64,000 nt of DNA, taken from Ceratotherium simum simum. Its lineage: Eukaryota > Chordata > Mammalia > Perissodactyla > Rhinocerotidae. This document shows positions 1 to 12,170 of the stretch, piece after piece (within the stretch, counting starts at the first letter, position 1; every line of letters begins with the position of its first letter). The notes beneath the pieces were generated by a model. That model had not been told where the DNA came from. It did not search any database and worked only from the letters and a program-made list of their open reading frames with translations. The position numbers and the translations under genes were made by a program. The stretch lies in NCBI RefSeq assembly GCF_000283155.1, contig NW_004454179.1, positions 8,979,457 to 9,043,456 on the forward strand, in the 5' to 3' direction.

Positions 1-19
1 AAAAAAAAAAAAAAAAAAA
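1..19. repeat. Poly-A run at the window edge
   Basis: Nineteen A at the very start of the window, possibly the tail of a retroelement whose body lies outside. Confidence 0.6.
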
Positions 20-540
20 GAAAATACTTGTCAACAAGACTATTAAGTCCAAGGAGTTAGACAACTTAAGTGCTCAGAGATGCATGTATTATTTAAAATA
101 ACCTTACGAATAGCTTGCTTACAAGACTGAAAGCTTGAAGCATTTAAACACGTCAGCATACATTGCAAATCTGAATAATTCATTTCCACAGTTGGGCTCT
201 TCTCCAAAAATAGCTTTTAAAGATTACATAACATTTCTAACTCCAAATAATAAATTATGAATGATATTTTAATCTAAACTTATCAACAAAATAAGAATAG
301 TATTTTCAAGACCGCATATGACTTTATGAGTTATCATATACATGTGCCTGCTTTAAAGATATGGACAATGTTAGAAACTTTAGAAAACAGATTGCCAATT
401 TCCATTATCTAAAATCAGGAATCATATCTGCCATTATGCGCTATTTCTGGGCATTATTGCATGTTAAATTCTGATGTTTTTCTTCGTTTTTAAGAAAAAT
501 AAACGAACAGTAAAGATAAGAAAAAAAAAAAAAAGAACTC
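20..540. other. AT-rich intronic DNA, nothing recognised
   Basis: No gene or repeat family is recognisable. There is a poly-A-like run near 519-534 just before the LINE-1 fragment. Confidence 0.5.
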
Positions 541-1635
541 AAGGTCTAAATTTTCTAGAAGAAAATATAGAAAGTCTTTGTTTCCTTAGGTTAGGTAAAG
601 AGTTGTTAGTTATAACACTAAAAATACAATTCATAATGGAAGAAAATAATGATCTGAACTTCATCAAAAGTACAAGTTTTTGCTCTTTAAAAGACGTCAT
701 TAAGAAAATGAAAAGGCAAGCCACAGACTGAGAGAAAATATTTGAAAATCATACATAATAAAATATATAAATAAAACTTCTACAACTTAAAAAGACAAAC
801 AACCCAATTAAAAATCGGGCAAAATATCTGAATAGACATTTCACCAAGGAAGATATACAAATGGCTAAAAGGCACACGAAAAGATGCACATCATTAGTCA
901 TTAGGCAAATGCAAATTAAAACCACAATGAGGTGCTACCCACTAGAATGGCTACAATCCAAAAGATTGACAAAACCAAGTGTTAGCAGGGATGTAGAGAA
1001 ACAGGAGCCCTCATACGTTGCTAGTGAAAAATGTAAAATGGTACAGCCACTTTGGAAAACACTTTAGCAGTTTCTTAAAAAGATAAACATACACTTACTG
1101 TGCGACCCAACAAATCCACTCCTAGGAATCTATGCAAGAGAAATGAAAACATATGTTCACACAAAGACTTGTACATGAATATTCAAAGTGGTATTGTGCA
1201 TAACAGCCCAAACTGGAAACAACCCAAATGTTCATAAACTGGTAAACAGATAAACAAAATGCGGTAGATCCATACAGGTGAATACCACTCAGCAATAAAA
1301 AGAAACAAACTACTGATAAATGAAAGACCTGGATAACCTCAACAACACAGAAGCTAGACATGAAAAGAATGTGTATTGTATGACTCCATTTATGTAAAAT
1401 TTCTAGAAAGGGCAAATCAAATTGATAGAGACAGAAAGCTATGAATGGTTTCCTGAGGCTGGTATGGGAGCAAGGATTGATTACAAACAGGCATGAGAAT
1501 TCTAAAACTGGACTGTGATAACAGTTGCACAACTCTATACATTTCACAGAAATAACTGAACTATATACTTATAATGGGTGAATTTTTATGGTATGGAAAT
1601 TACAGCTCAAAAAATTGTTAAAAAGTAACAAAAAT
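541..1635 (+). mobile_element. LINE-1 3' fragment (old)
   Basis: Translated remnants match the end of L1 ORF2: the segment around 780-900 corresponds to the 'LN..H(F/S)..[12 protein letters not shown]' region, followed by the typical 3' end text about small sample plots such as cacagaaataactgaactat and a terminal ttacagctcaaaaaattgtt. Many stops and indels; an ancient 5'-truncated copy. Confidence 0.8.
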
Positions 1636-1965
1636 AATACATCAATGTTCATAGCAGCATTATTCACAATAGCCGTAAAAGCAACCAAAGTGTCCATCGT
1701 TGGATAAATAAACAAAATGTGGTACATACATACAGTGGAATATTATTCGACCTTAAAAGGAAGGAAATTCTGACACATGCTACAACATGGATGAACCTGG
1801 AGGACATTATGCTAAGTGAAATAATCCAGTCACAATAAGACAAATACTGTATGATTCCATTTTGTATGAGGTACCTATGATGGTCAAATTTATAGAGACA
1901 GAAAGTAGAATGGATCTCCTAAGCATTCAGTATATCACTTTTAGAAAAAAAAAAAATCCTTCATT
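1636..1965 (+). mobile_element. Second LINE-1 3' fragment (old)
   Basis: Restarts at an earlier L1 position (tagcagcattattcacaat) than the end of the preceding copy, so it is a separate insertion. It ends in a poly-A-like run at about 1945-1957. Confidence 0.7.
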
Positions 1966-2577
1966 TTTACATTGTCTTCATTATAAAATGTTTCAAATAG
2001 AGAACTGTACAAAGAATACCCACCCACACCCATGTACTCTCACCCAGCTCTATCCTTTCATAGCATTTTGCCATATTTGCTTCAGATTTGTTTGAAGAAA
2101 TAAAACAGTTCAGAAACACTTGAAGCCCTCTGCTTACCTCTCTGCAATGACATTCTCCTTCCCCTCTCCATCCTCAGAAAGATAATCACCATTCTAAATC
2201 CTGCAAGTAATATATAGCTGTATGTATGTATGTGTGTGCATATATGCTTTTATTATATACATAAAAATATTTGGTATTAGTATACATTCTTTACAGCCAA
2301 GGGACAATTATCAACACTAAGAAATCAACATTGGTACAAATTACTATTACCTAAGCTACAGACTGTATTAGATTTCACAAGTTTCTCTATTAGTACCCTT
2401 TTTGTAGTCCAGAACCTGATCCAGGATTTCACATTGCATTAGTTTCTATGTCTCCTTAATCTCCTCTAAACCATGACAGTCCTTCAGTCTTTCCTTGTCT
2501 TTCGTGACTTTGACACTTTTGAACAGTACTGGTTGAATACTCATCAGGTTCAAATAGACTGTGCCTCAATTTGGGCT

Positions 2578-2714
2578 GGCTGAAGTTTTTTCATAGCTGG
2601 AATAAGTTATGGATTTGGGGGAAGGATACCACAGAGGTATTCTAAGTGATGGCTGAAGCTTTTTCATAGCTGGAATAAGTTATGGATTTGGGGGAAGGAT
2701 ACCACAGAGGTATT
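2578..2714 (+). repeat. 73-bp tandem duplication
   Basis: The 64-base segment at 2578-2641 recurs at 2651-2714 with one visible difference (gaagttttt versus gaagctttt), giving a 73-bp period. The related copy at about 44.76 kb has this segment only once. Confidence 0.9.
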
Positions 2715-3388
2715 ATTAACGATGATGTTAACCTTGATCACTCGGTTAAGGTGGTTTCTAACAGGTTTCTCCACTGTGAAGTTACTATTTTGCCTTTGTA
2801 ATTAACGAATATTTTGTAGGAGACACTTTGAGGCTATGCAATACTGCATTTTTCTGTAAACTTCTACCCACTAATTTTAGCATTCATCAGTGGATCTTGC
2901 CTACAGTAATTATTATTCTGATATTCTAATGGTGATTTTCTATTTTTATCATTCCTTCTACATTTATTAATTGGAATTCATCTGTAAGGAAGAGCTGTCC
3001 TTTCTCCATTTATTTATTCAACCACTGTCTATATAAGTACTGACTTATGGATATTTATTTTATTCTTTAAGTCAGCATATTTATTTATTTTGTTGCATAA
3101 GTTGTTCCAGCTTTGGCTATTGGGAGTTTTTTCAGGTCAGCTTCTGTGTCCTTTTGACATACTCCCATCATTTTTTTTTAAAGCACTTCCTTACTTTCTA
3201 ACACCACAAATGTTCCAAGATTATCTTGTATTTTTCCTGCCCCAGTCCTGGAATCACACATTTTTCCAAGGAGCCCTGGTTCCTTTCGTTGGAGAACGGT
3301 ATTTAAAAAGCAAGATCTGGGCACACCATGTGCTCATTGCTACTGGGGTGTCACTACTTGGTGAAATGAATAAGAAAAACCTCAACTA

Positions 3389-3776
3389 AACCGGTGTCAG
3401 GAAGGACTGTAGGGGGAGCTCTCATGCCCTAGCATACATGGTCAATTACTCCAAACAGGAAGAGACATATGCTTACATCTTCAACAGAAAGTAAAACTAC
3501 TTTACTACTGAAGGAAGATTTCTCTCTCCACCTGGCAACAGCCCAGCCAATGAGAAACAATGCAGCTCAGCCAATGAGAAGCCATTGCTGCCCCAAACTG
3601 TTACTTTCCCCCAATGGACTTTCATTTAGAACAGCCCTTCTCTACTTCTCCTTTTTCTCTATAAAAGCAAGCTCCTCTCCTTTGTTTTCTGGATTTGCCT
3701 ATGGTTTGCCATAGCATGCACATCCTGAATTGCAATTTTTTTGGCTATTCCCAAATAAACTCATTTTGAAGGTAAA
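3389..3776 (+). mobile_element. Solo LTR of an endogenous retrovirus (ancient)
   Basis: Inserted in the L1M-type repeat. Promoter-like order on the plus strand: two agccaatgagaa CCAAT motifs about 25 bp apart (about 3547 and 3572), TATA-type ctctataaaagc (about 3658), then polyadenylation signal aataaa (about 3763) near the 3' end. It starts near tgtcaggaaggac. This fits a gammaretrovirus-like U3-R-U5 layout. No viral coding sequence is present. Family not assigned. Confidence 0.6.
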
Positions 3777-4317
3777 ATAATAGGCAAATTTGCCTTTTAA
3801 GTTGAAAATTTCTAGGCCCTTTCAGTAAATAGAGCTAGGAAATGTATATGTATGTAGTAACTGATGCATACACACATATCTATATTTATTTCTGCATATC
3901 TATTAAAAGAAAAAAAAGAACACATTAGTTCATATTGATGCCTCCAACTCCAATCTAATACCAAATGGTTCATTCTAGCATTCCCATTTGCTTATTTTAA
4001 TTTCTTTCTCTGACAGTGAGAAACCTGCTTGTCATCAACAACAATATATTTACTTATTTGTTCAACAGCAGTATACAAGCAGTTTCAGATTTGTTAATCC
4101 TATGAGAAACAAATTTACCAACTACAGTATAGCATTTTTGTTCAGTTCTTTTTTCATTAGCCTTACAATATCCAGTCAAACTAAAGCTACTTAGGTCAGC
4201 TCCTTTCTTCTCTAAGCCTTCAGTGTGGTTGTGTCATTCACTATAATGCAGTTAAGATTCATTTGTAAATCTACATTCCATCTTTGGTTTCCCCAACATG
4301 CTGGTTGATATTTTTAA

Positions 4318-6553
4318 ATTTGAAGACAGCAAAATTCACTCTTTGTGGTATACAGTTCTATGAGTTTTGACAACTGTATAGAATCAAGTATCCACTAGCA
4401 CATTATCACTCAAAACATTTTGATCACCTAAGAAACTCCCTCATGCTACTTCTTCATTATCCATCCCTTCTTCCATTCTCACCCGAGGGCAAACACTGAT
4501 CTATTGTTTTTTGGTTTGGGGATTTTGTCTCTCTGACTTTGTCTTTTTCAGAAAGTCATATCAATGAAATCATACAATATGTGGTCTTTGGGATATGGCT
4601 TCATTCACTTAGCAAAATGCATTTAGGATTCATCCATGTTGTGGATCAATAGTTCATTCCTCTTTATTACTGAGTAGTATTTCATTGAATGGATGTACCA
4701 CAGTTTGTTTACCCATTCACCCACTGAAGGAAACCCACTGAAACCTGGGTTGTTTCCAGTTTTTGGCAATGAGTAAAGCTTCTATAAACATTCACATATA
4801 GGTTTTCCTGTGAACATAAGTTTTCAACTGACTTGGGTAAATTCCTAGGAGCAAGACTACAGAGTCATATGATAAATGTATGTTTAGCTGTATAGGAAAC
4901 TGCCAAACTCTTTCCCAGAGTGGCTGTACTAATTTGCATTCTCATCAGCAATGTATGAGAATTCTATTTGCTCCACACCCTCAACAGCACTTGCTATTGT
5001 TAGTTTTGTTTGTTTGTTAGATAATCTAATAGATTTGTAGTGGTATCTCATTGTGGTTTTAATTTCCATTCCCTAATGACAATGATGTTGAACATATTTT
5101 CATATACTTATTTTCCATCCAAATATTTTCTTTGGTAAAGTGTCTGTTCATATCTTTTGCCCATTTTTTATTCAGTTATTTATTTTCTATTGTTTTTTAT
5201 TTTAAGAGTTCTTTAAAAGTTCTGGATACAAATCTTTTATCAGATTTGTGATTTTAAAAATATTTGTTCCCAGTTTGTGGCTTCACTTTCTCATTTTCTT
5301 TACAGGGTCTTTCACAGAGCAGAAGTTTTTAATTATGATAAAGTCCAATTTATCATTTTTTTTCTTCTATGGACTATACTTTTGATATTGTATCTAAAAA
5401 TTTTTTGCCAATTCCAAGGCCACAGAGATTTATCCTACTTTTTCTTCTAGAATTATTATAATTTTTGTGTTTTATATTTAGGTATATGAACACTTTTGAG
5501 TTAATTTTTATATAAAGTGTGAGGTACGTATCAAGGTTCATCTTTTCACATAGAATTTCCAATTGTTCCAGTGCCATTTGTTGAAAAGACTTCCTTTCTC
5601 TATTAAATTGCCTTTGCACCTTTGTCAAAAATCAGTTGACAATATTTGTGTGCATCTATTTCTAAGCTCTCTATTCTGTTCTACTGATCTATGTGTTTAT
5701 CCTTTACCAATACCATACTCCTTCGATTACTGGAGCTTTTTATTAAGTCTTGAAATCAGGTAATGTGAGTCTTACAACTTTGTTGTTCTTTTTCAGAATT
5801 GTTTTGCCAATTTTAGTTCCTTTGTGGAAAAAAAAAGTTTTCTGTAATTTTGATTGGGATTGACTTGAATCTATAGATCACACATTAGGGAGAAAATTGA
5901 TGTCTTAACAATACTGAGTCTTCTAAACCATGAACATGCTATATCTTTCTCTTTTCATTTATTTGATTTCTTTCACCACAATTTTGTAGTTTTCAGCATA
6001 AATATTCTGCATACATTTTGTTAGATTTATATCTTTTTGTGCTATTGTAAACAGTATTTTTTGCAAATTTCAAATTCCAGTGTTCGTTGTAAGTACATAT
6101 ATAGAAATATGGTTCACTTTTGTATATTAACCTGGTATTGTGCAGCCTTGGTAAACTCATTACTAGTTCTAAGAACTTTCTTATAGATTCTTTGGGATTT
6201 TCTAATGTAGATTATTGTCTTAGCTGCAAATAGAGACGGTTTTATGTCTACCTTTCCAATCTGTATGCCTTTTATTTCATTATTTTGCCTTATTGTACTG
6301 GTTAAGACTTCAAGTATGATGTTCAATAGTAGTGGTGAGAGTGAACAACCTTGCCTACTTCTCAATCTTGGATAGTATTCAGTCTTTCATCATTAAGAAT
6401 GACATTACTGTAGTATTTTTATAGATGATTTTTATCAGGTTAGGAAAGTTCCTTACTCTTCCTAGTTTGCTGAGAGTTTTTATCATGTATGGATGTTAAA
6501 TTTTATCAAATGCTTTCTCTGTATCTATTGAGATGATCAACCTGTTAAGTAAG
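4318..6553 (-). mobile_element. LINE-1 fragment, antisense, with decayed ORF2
   Basis: Minus-strand L1 from the 3' UTR (about 4318) up through the reverse-transcriptase region. At 6114-6365 the minus frame reads like L1 RT (GCSLSPLLLNIILEVL) but the catalytic FADD motif has decayed to FAAK. Dead 5'-truncated copy. Confidence 0.85.
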
Positions 6554-6554
6554 A

Positions 6555-6583
6555 CACACACACATACACACACACACACACAG
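6555..6583 (+). repeat. CA microsatellite at a junction of two L1 fragments
   Basis: About 14 AC units with one interruption (acat). Confidence 0.9.
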
Positions 6584-7050
6584 CTTGTAGGAGTTTGAAC
6601 TGCACTGAATTTATAAATTAATTTGGAGACAATTTCAAGATATTTAATCTTCCTATCCATGATATTATGCATGGCCATGTAGGTCTAATTTTATGTGTTT
6701 TTCAGTAAAGTTTTACAATGTCCTCTATTAAAATTTGGTGCAATATTTCACAGATTTATTCAAAGGTATTATGTTTTTTGCTGATTTTATAAATTGTATC
6801 ATTTTTATAATATGTTCTAAATTTTTGTCCCTAGTTTATAAAAATGCAACTGGTTTTGCTATATAGAGTTTGAATCCAGCAATCTTGGCAAACTTTCTTA
6901 TTATTTCTAACCATTTGTGACTAGATGTTCATGAATTCACTATACAAACAATCATACATCTGCTAATAAAAACAAGTTTGTTTCTTCCTTCTTAATTCTT
7001 ATATATTTTATTGATTTTACTTTTCTTATTTGTTGGAAAACATAGGATTC
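6584..7050 (-). mobile_element. Older LINE-1 fragment, antisense
   Basis: Highly diverged L1 ORF2 text in minus orientation (for example aaaaatgcaactggttttgc and gaatccagcaatcttggcaa). It repeats a part of ORF2 already covered by the preceding fragment, so it is an independent insertion. Confidence 0.6.
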
Positions 7051-7114
7051 TTGCATTTCTGCTTATATTACAATCAGAGACACTGGCTGCCTTTGTTCTA
7101 GATTATCTTTTCAA

Positions 7115-7400
7115 AGATGTTTGTATGTCAAACAGTCTTAGAAAATAGAGATAGAACCTCCCTCCAGAGCAAAGGGCAGGCCTGTTTACTTCTCATAAAA
7201 GATTCAGGTTCTTTAATCTCAGGATTCCCTCCTATAATACAACCATTGCATGTGCAAGTATCACCTAGCACTCTTCCTGTTGTCCTATGTGAACTGAGAC
7301 TCAGGAAAACAGTGCAAAAAAATTGCTTATACTCTGGCCGCTGCTATTGCTGTAAAAAATAAACTCCTTTGTGTCTGATACAGGAGTCTTATATCTTCTG
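7115..7400 (+). mobile_element. Possible retroviral-type LTR fragment
   Basis: Ends with an LTR-like segment: a ctgctattgctgtaaa stretch, polyadenylation signal aataaa (about 7358), then ctcctttgtgtctgatacag. Family uncertain. Confidence 0.35.
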
Positions 7401-7546
7401 CCAGCATACATGAAACTCTGGTAGGCTACCTTGTAGCTTGCAAGTAGGGTAAAATCTCATCCTTCACAGTTCTTGACATTATTGTGCCAGTTAGAACCTC
7501 TAGTACAAAGGTCACCTGCAGGCATTGTTGGCTTCTTCCTGATTTT

Positions 7547-7887
7547 AAAGAAAATGCTTCTGGGGCCAGCCCCGTGGCTTAGCGGTTAGGTACACTCGCT
7601 CCGCTACTGGTGGCCCGGGTTCGGATCCCGGGCGCGCACCAACGCACCGCTTCTCCGGCCATGCTGAGGCCGCGTCCCACATACAGCAACTAGAAGGATG
7701 TGCAACTATGACATACAACTATCTACTGGGGCTTTGGGGAGAAAAAAGGAGGAGGATTGGCAATAGATGTTAGCTCAGAGCCGGTCTTCCTCAGCAAAAA
7801 GAGGAGGATTAGCATGGATGTTAGCTCAGGGCTGATCTTCCTCACAAAAAAATAAATAAATAAATAAAAAATAAAGAGAATGCTTCT
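7547..7887 (+). mobile_element. ERE SINE (equine tRNA-derived)
   Basis: Starts ggggccagccccgtggctta and contains the tRNA-derived B-box-like gggttcggatccc, the cttctccggccatgctgagg body, and an (AAAT)n tail. It is flanked by a 15-bp target duplication with one mismatch (aaagaaaatgcttct at 7547-7561; aaagagaatgcttct at 7873-7887). The tail region contains two copies of a ggaggat...atgttagctcag segment. Confidence 0.92.
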
Positions 7888-8224
7888 AGCATTTCACCAT
7901 TAAGCATAATAATTGATTTAAATTCTTGGTGGATACTCTTTTTCAGTTATGGGGAGTGGTTAAAAAAATTCCTAACCCACTTATCTTGGGAAACTCTGTT
8001 GCCTTAGTGGCCTAAGAGAGTTGTTATAGTTTTTAAAAGTGGCTCTCCTTAGAATCAAAAATAAGGAAGGAATCCTTAGGATGGAGTTATTGGAATTTCA
8101 GGTAAGACAGCTCTTCAGTATGTCCTGCTCTACAAGACACTTTACATTCTTGGCCCCCACAAACCAGATACTGGTAGCATCCCTAGTCTCAATGATTTAA
8201 AACCTCCCAATATTTTCAAAAGCT
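7888..8224. other. Intronic DNA, nothing recognised
   Basis: No gene, RNA or clear repeat seen. Confidence 0.5.
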
Positions 8225-8450
8225 CTCTAAAGCAGGAGTTGGCAGACCTTTTTTATAAAGAGCCAGGCAGTACATATTTTTACTTTTGTGGGCCATACAG
8301 CCTTTGTTGCAACTACTCAACTCTGCTGTTGTAATGCAAAAGCAGCCATAGACAATATATGGGCATGGCTCTGTTCCAATAAAATTTTACAAAGACACGT
8401 GGACCCAGATTTGGCCTGCAGGCTGCACTTTGCTGACTCCTGCTCTAGAG
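8225..8450 (+). mobile_element. hAT-type non-autonomous DNA transposon (Charlie/MER1-like)
   Basis: Element at 8233-8442 with terminal inverted repeats (caggagttggcagac at the left; the reverse complement of ctttgctgactcctg at the right). The internal text is typical (gtgggccatacagcctttgt, aactactcaactctgc). It is flanked by 8-bp duplications ctctaaag (8225-8232) and ctctagag (8443-8450), as expected for hAT. Confidence 0.88.
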
Positions 8451-8487
8451 GGACTAGTAGAGATAGAATACCCTAAAATTTCACAGA

Positions 8488-8600
8488 TAAAAATACTAGG
8501 GCCAGGGATGAAGTGACTTGCCCAAGATTGCACAGCATTTTGTATCAAGTAATGATAAGAACCCAGGCCTCTACTGCTGATGCTCTTCCCACTAAATCAC
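8488..8600 (-). mobile_element. MIR SINE fragment
   Basis: Antisense MIR text: gaagtgacttgcccaagatt, gcacagca and aacccaggcctctactgctg. Confidence 0.75.
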
Positions 8601-10317
8601 CCAGCAGAATAAATGACACCATGGCAGAATTGGCCTCAGCAAGCATTTTTATCCATTTCTACTAAATGTATGCAAATATATATGGATATTTGGCAGATGT
8701 CCATGAATATTCAACTCTCTGCTTCAGCTCCCTCCTCTGTGGTCTGCAGTATTTCTCCAGTATTGCATCATTCCCAATTGAAGACACCATTGTTCCATCT
8801 CAAAAATGTTCATGAAAACATGCAATACAATTGGGTTGGAAGCTGAACCAAGCAGCAGAGCCTTCTCACAACAACTCACCATAAATCAATCATCTGCTAA
8901 ACAGTTTTAAGGCTGTCCTCACAGTATTGACCACAGCCCTGATTTTTCATCTGTATACCAGGACTCATACCCAATCAACTTGAAGTCTATTTTCAAGCGA
9001 GCATCCCTGAAGAACTGGATCTAATTCTAATCTATACAAAGTACCAGAATGTATCACATCTACTTCATTTCTTTCATCCGCAATTGCTGAGATTCCATCC
9101 ACAAAGATATTTTGTTTGACCTAATCATTTCTTCACAAAAGTGCCAAATAAATTGCCTCATGGACAGACTGTGTAATCACAAATAGCTGTTAACAGTGAT
9201 ACAAGCAGCTTGAAGTAAAGCCTTAGTTCTTAGAAGAGTACTGAGCTTAGACACGAACAGCTACATAAGAAGCCTTGCTCAAAACCAAGACATCTGCTGG
9301 TTCACTCAGTGAACCATTTTAACCCAGACTTGGGATTCACACATTGAGTGGAAGATTGGACTTCATGAACTACAGTTCTTCCAACTCTAAGATTTAGTTA
9401 TTTTGAACTCAGAAAAAAGAGAGAATGTTACAGCCTAGAGAAATCCTCATAGAAGATGAACTCAACCATGAAGAATAGACAGAATTTAGATATGGAAAGA
9501 GAAGACACAGATGCGTGAAGAGATAATGTAGCTCTTCACCGAAGGGTTCCTCTCTTCCTCCTCATATCCAAACAGTAAAAACCACTCAGAAGCTCTAGAG
9601 TTATCCCAGTATCAAGAAGCCCCTAAAGAGACAATCTTCTAATAAATGGTTTAGAAATTACTGCACCAACGCAGCAGTCATGAATGCCAACTAGAGCCAA
9701 TGGCCTGGCATATTTGGTCATTGAGCAGCAATAATCTTAGATGGCAATTTCTGCTGGAATCTGATGTATTCAAATGTTTTAAGGTAAATGAATGATAGGC
9801 AAGGACAGGAGCCAACAATTACACTTAATACATGCTTTTCGATGAAGAAGAGAAGAAATATTTTGGCACTGGATTAGAGTCAGTAGCCCTTGCCTTCGCT
9901 TTGTACCTGAAAAAACTAACTTAGCTTCTTTGACAGTTGATTTCCCCCATGATATGGGTAGATTGGCTGGGACTAGAATGTTTATATCCCTGGCCTATCA
10001 CCATTTAGGTATATTATAAGTTCTCCAAAGGGCAATGTGTAATCTAAAGCTGCTAAATGTCAAAGTCAACCAGAAAACAAAACAGAATTCTAAACAAATT
10101 AAAACAAAGGTTTAGATATCTGAACTTTCAAGAAGGATTTGTCAAGCATCATCACTTCCTTGCCTAACCTGGAAGCAAACCAAATTTCCTCATGTGGATG
10201 GCTTTGGAGCCTCCTAGTGGCAGCCCGGGGGGACCCAGAGAACCAGAAGTCCTGGAAAGAACCCGGCTTTCACAAGAGCATATTAGTTATGTGTGCCGGT
10301 GATCAATTCAAACAAAC
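8601..10317. other. Intronic DNA, nothing recognised
   Basis: Single-copy-looking sequence with no coding potential above about 110 codons and no repeat I can name. The 110-codon frame at 10139-10471 shows no recognisable domain and runs into repeat. Confidence 0.5.
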
Positions 10318-11480
10318 ATGTCAGGTCCTACAATGTGCTCAACACACTATATTGGACTCTAGGAATGCAAAGAGAATAAACGTTGGTTCCTACCCACATG
10401 GAGCTCACAACCTACTCTGGAAAAAAGTAAGAAGAAAAATAACTCTGAAACAATGTGGTAAGCACTTATAATCTGCATAAATAGGGAAAGGGGATAAAGT
10501 CAGGAGTATATAATAAAAGGGGCGACATCTTAGCCAAGTATTTACTACAGGATAAGTAGAAGTCTATCTGATGGAGAATCTAAATACATTATATACTTTC
10601 ATTCCTTTGCAAACTCTGCTTCCTGTTTGGAATATTCCCTTCTCCACATATCATATTTAGAATATCAAGACTAGAGTACAGTAGGGTGGGAAGAAACCTG
10701 GAAAAACAGCTGGGAGCAAAATTACGAGTGCCTTTATGGTTTGAGCTTTATCTTCCAGGCTCTGAAGAGATGTGAGAGGCTCTGAATCAGAGAAGTGACC
10801 TACTGAAGGCTAGCCACAAGAATAACTCTGATAGCAGTACGAGGAATATATTAGGAGAGCTGAGGAAGAGAGGAACCCATTAATCTGTCATAATAGTCCG
10901 GGACAGAGGTAAGAAGCTGGCAACACTGCAGTAGCAAAAAAGAGGATTTCATACTACTCAGCCATAAAAAAAGACAAAATTGTCCCATTTGCAGCAACAT
11001 GGACAGACCTGGAGGGTATTATGTTAAGCGAAATAAGCCAGAGAGAAAAAGACAAACACCACATGATTTGACTCATATGTGGCATATAAACCAACACACG
11101 GACAGAGAGAACTGTTTCGTGGTTACCAGGGGCAAGGGGGGTAGGGTGGGGGCACAATGGGTGAAAGGAGGCATTTATATGGTGACAGACAAATAATAAC
11201 GTACAACTAAAATTTCACAATGTTATAAACTATTAAGGCATCAATAAAAGAGGATTCCAGAGTTAAGGACAACTATACCTGACAGCCAAATGAATATGAG
11301 AGATTAGGATCAGAAAAGAATCAAAAATAGTTCAAAGTTTTCCTTAAGAGACAAGGTAGACAGTGATGCCATTGACCAAGGTAGGGAACACAAGAGAAGT
11401 CAAAGGGATGAATAATAATATGGAACTTTAGTAAATTTTGTTTGGGGTACAAATTAGATCTGGGATTTGTTTAAGAAATA
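10318..11480 (+). mobile_element. Old mammalian interspersed repeat (family unassigned), split by L1
   Basis: Shares ordered text with copies at 31.86, 38.77, 42.06, 46.23 and 61.67 kb: a 'maximum of last-seen size' opening (caatgtgctcaacacactat), aagagaataaacgttggttc, tcagagaagtgacctactga. It is interrupted by an L1 tail at about 10949-11245. Confidence 0.5.
10938..11256 (+). mobile_element. Short, fairly young LINE-1 3' fragment
   Basis: About 300 bp of L1 3' end, close in text to the large L1 at 14.3-21.1 kb (ggtattatgttaagcgaaat). It ends tcaataaaag. Target duplication aaaagaggatt at 10938-10948 and 11246-11256. 5'-truncated, within an older repeat. Confidence 0.85.
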
Positions 11481-11689
11481 GTAGGAAGGGTCTGCAAAAC
11501 TCGTAACTCTGAAAAAATTATATTATAACCATCTCAAAATAACCACAAGAGTTACAACCACTATTAAAATATTAATTGTTGTTAGCTCTTAGTGATATAG
11601 GAAAAGGAACAATTACTTCCATTTTCATAAATAACACCCTGAAATTGATCCAGTCTCAGAAGACTACCCTCTCATTAGACAATGAAAAT

Positions 11690-11970
11690 TTTCTAACAAA
11701 GGTGAACATCTTATTCCCCTTACTTTTGTCCCCTTTGGCTTATCCACAAATATCTAACCTTCCAGGAAACACCCTGAGTTCCACTGCTACAAAGTCTTAT
11801 CTTATTCTTTCAGACCTTATATATTAATCTATTTGGTTAACACGTCTGAACTCTCATAGCACTTAGCATAGATTATATTTTCCTACAGTGTCCTTTATGA
11901 ATTGTTGGAGTTTTAAAGAAATTTAGTTGTGTTTCTCCAACTATATTAAGTTCCTTAAGGAGTAAAGCAT
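11690..11970 (+). mobile_element. L2 LINE 3' fragment
   Basis: L2-like 3' text: ctctcatagcacttagcata and gttccttaaggagtaaagc. Diverged. Confidence 0.45.
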
Positions 11971-12029
11971 GGGCCTACTTCTGCTCTCAGCCAGAGGCCA
12001 ACTAATCACTTATTCCATCTAATGACCTA

Positions 12030-12170
12030 TTCCACCTTACTTATTTTACAGATGATACAACTGGACGCAGGCCAGTTAAATAACTTGGCCAGGGTTCACA
12101 CATAGTTTGTGGTAGATCTGAGACTGAAGCCAGGCACCTAGAGTTCTAGTTCTATAACATTTCTATGCTT
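12030..12170 (-). mobile_element. MIR SINE fragment
   Basis: Antisense MIR: attttacagatgatacaact, taacttggccagggttcaca, agactgaagccaggca. Confidence 0.75.

Larger units (their letters stand above)
2111..4317. mobile_element. Old L1M-type repeat segment, interrupted by an LTR
   Basis: I recognise the text as an ancient LINE-1-associated (L1M-type) dispersed repeat, for example tttctccactgtgaagttac, gttgttccagctttggctat and ccagtcctggaatcacacat. A paralogous copy lies at about 44.75-45.48 kb in the same orientation. Continuity breaks at about 3358 and resumes at about 3812 (tctaggccctttcag), where an LTR is inserted. Exact subfamily and strand are not assigned. Confidence 0.6.

Noticed and set aside
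6496..6678. 61-codon minus frame as one L1 ORF2 piece
   Set aside because: It crosses the CA microsatellite that separates two different L1 fragments, so the frame is fortuitous.
7562..7640. tRNA gene at the head of the ERE SINE
   Set aside because: The A- and B-box-like text is part of a tRNA-derived SINE; the cloverleaf is not intact and the same text recurs at the other ERE copies.
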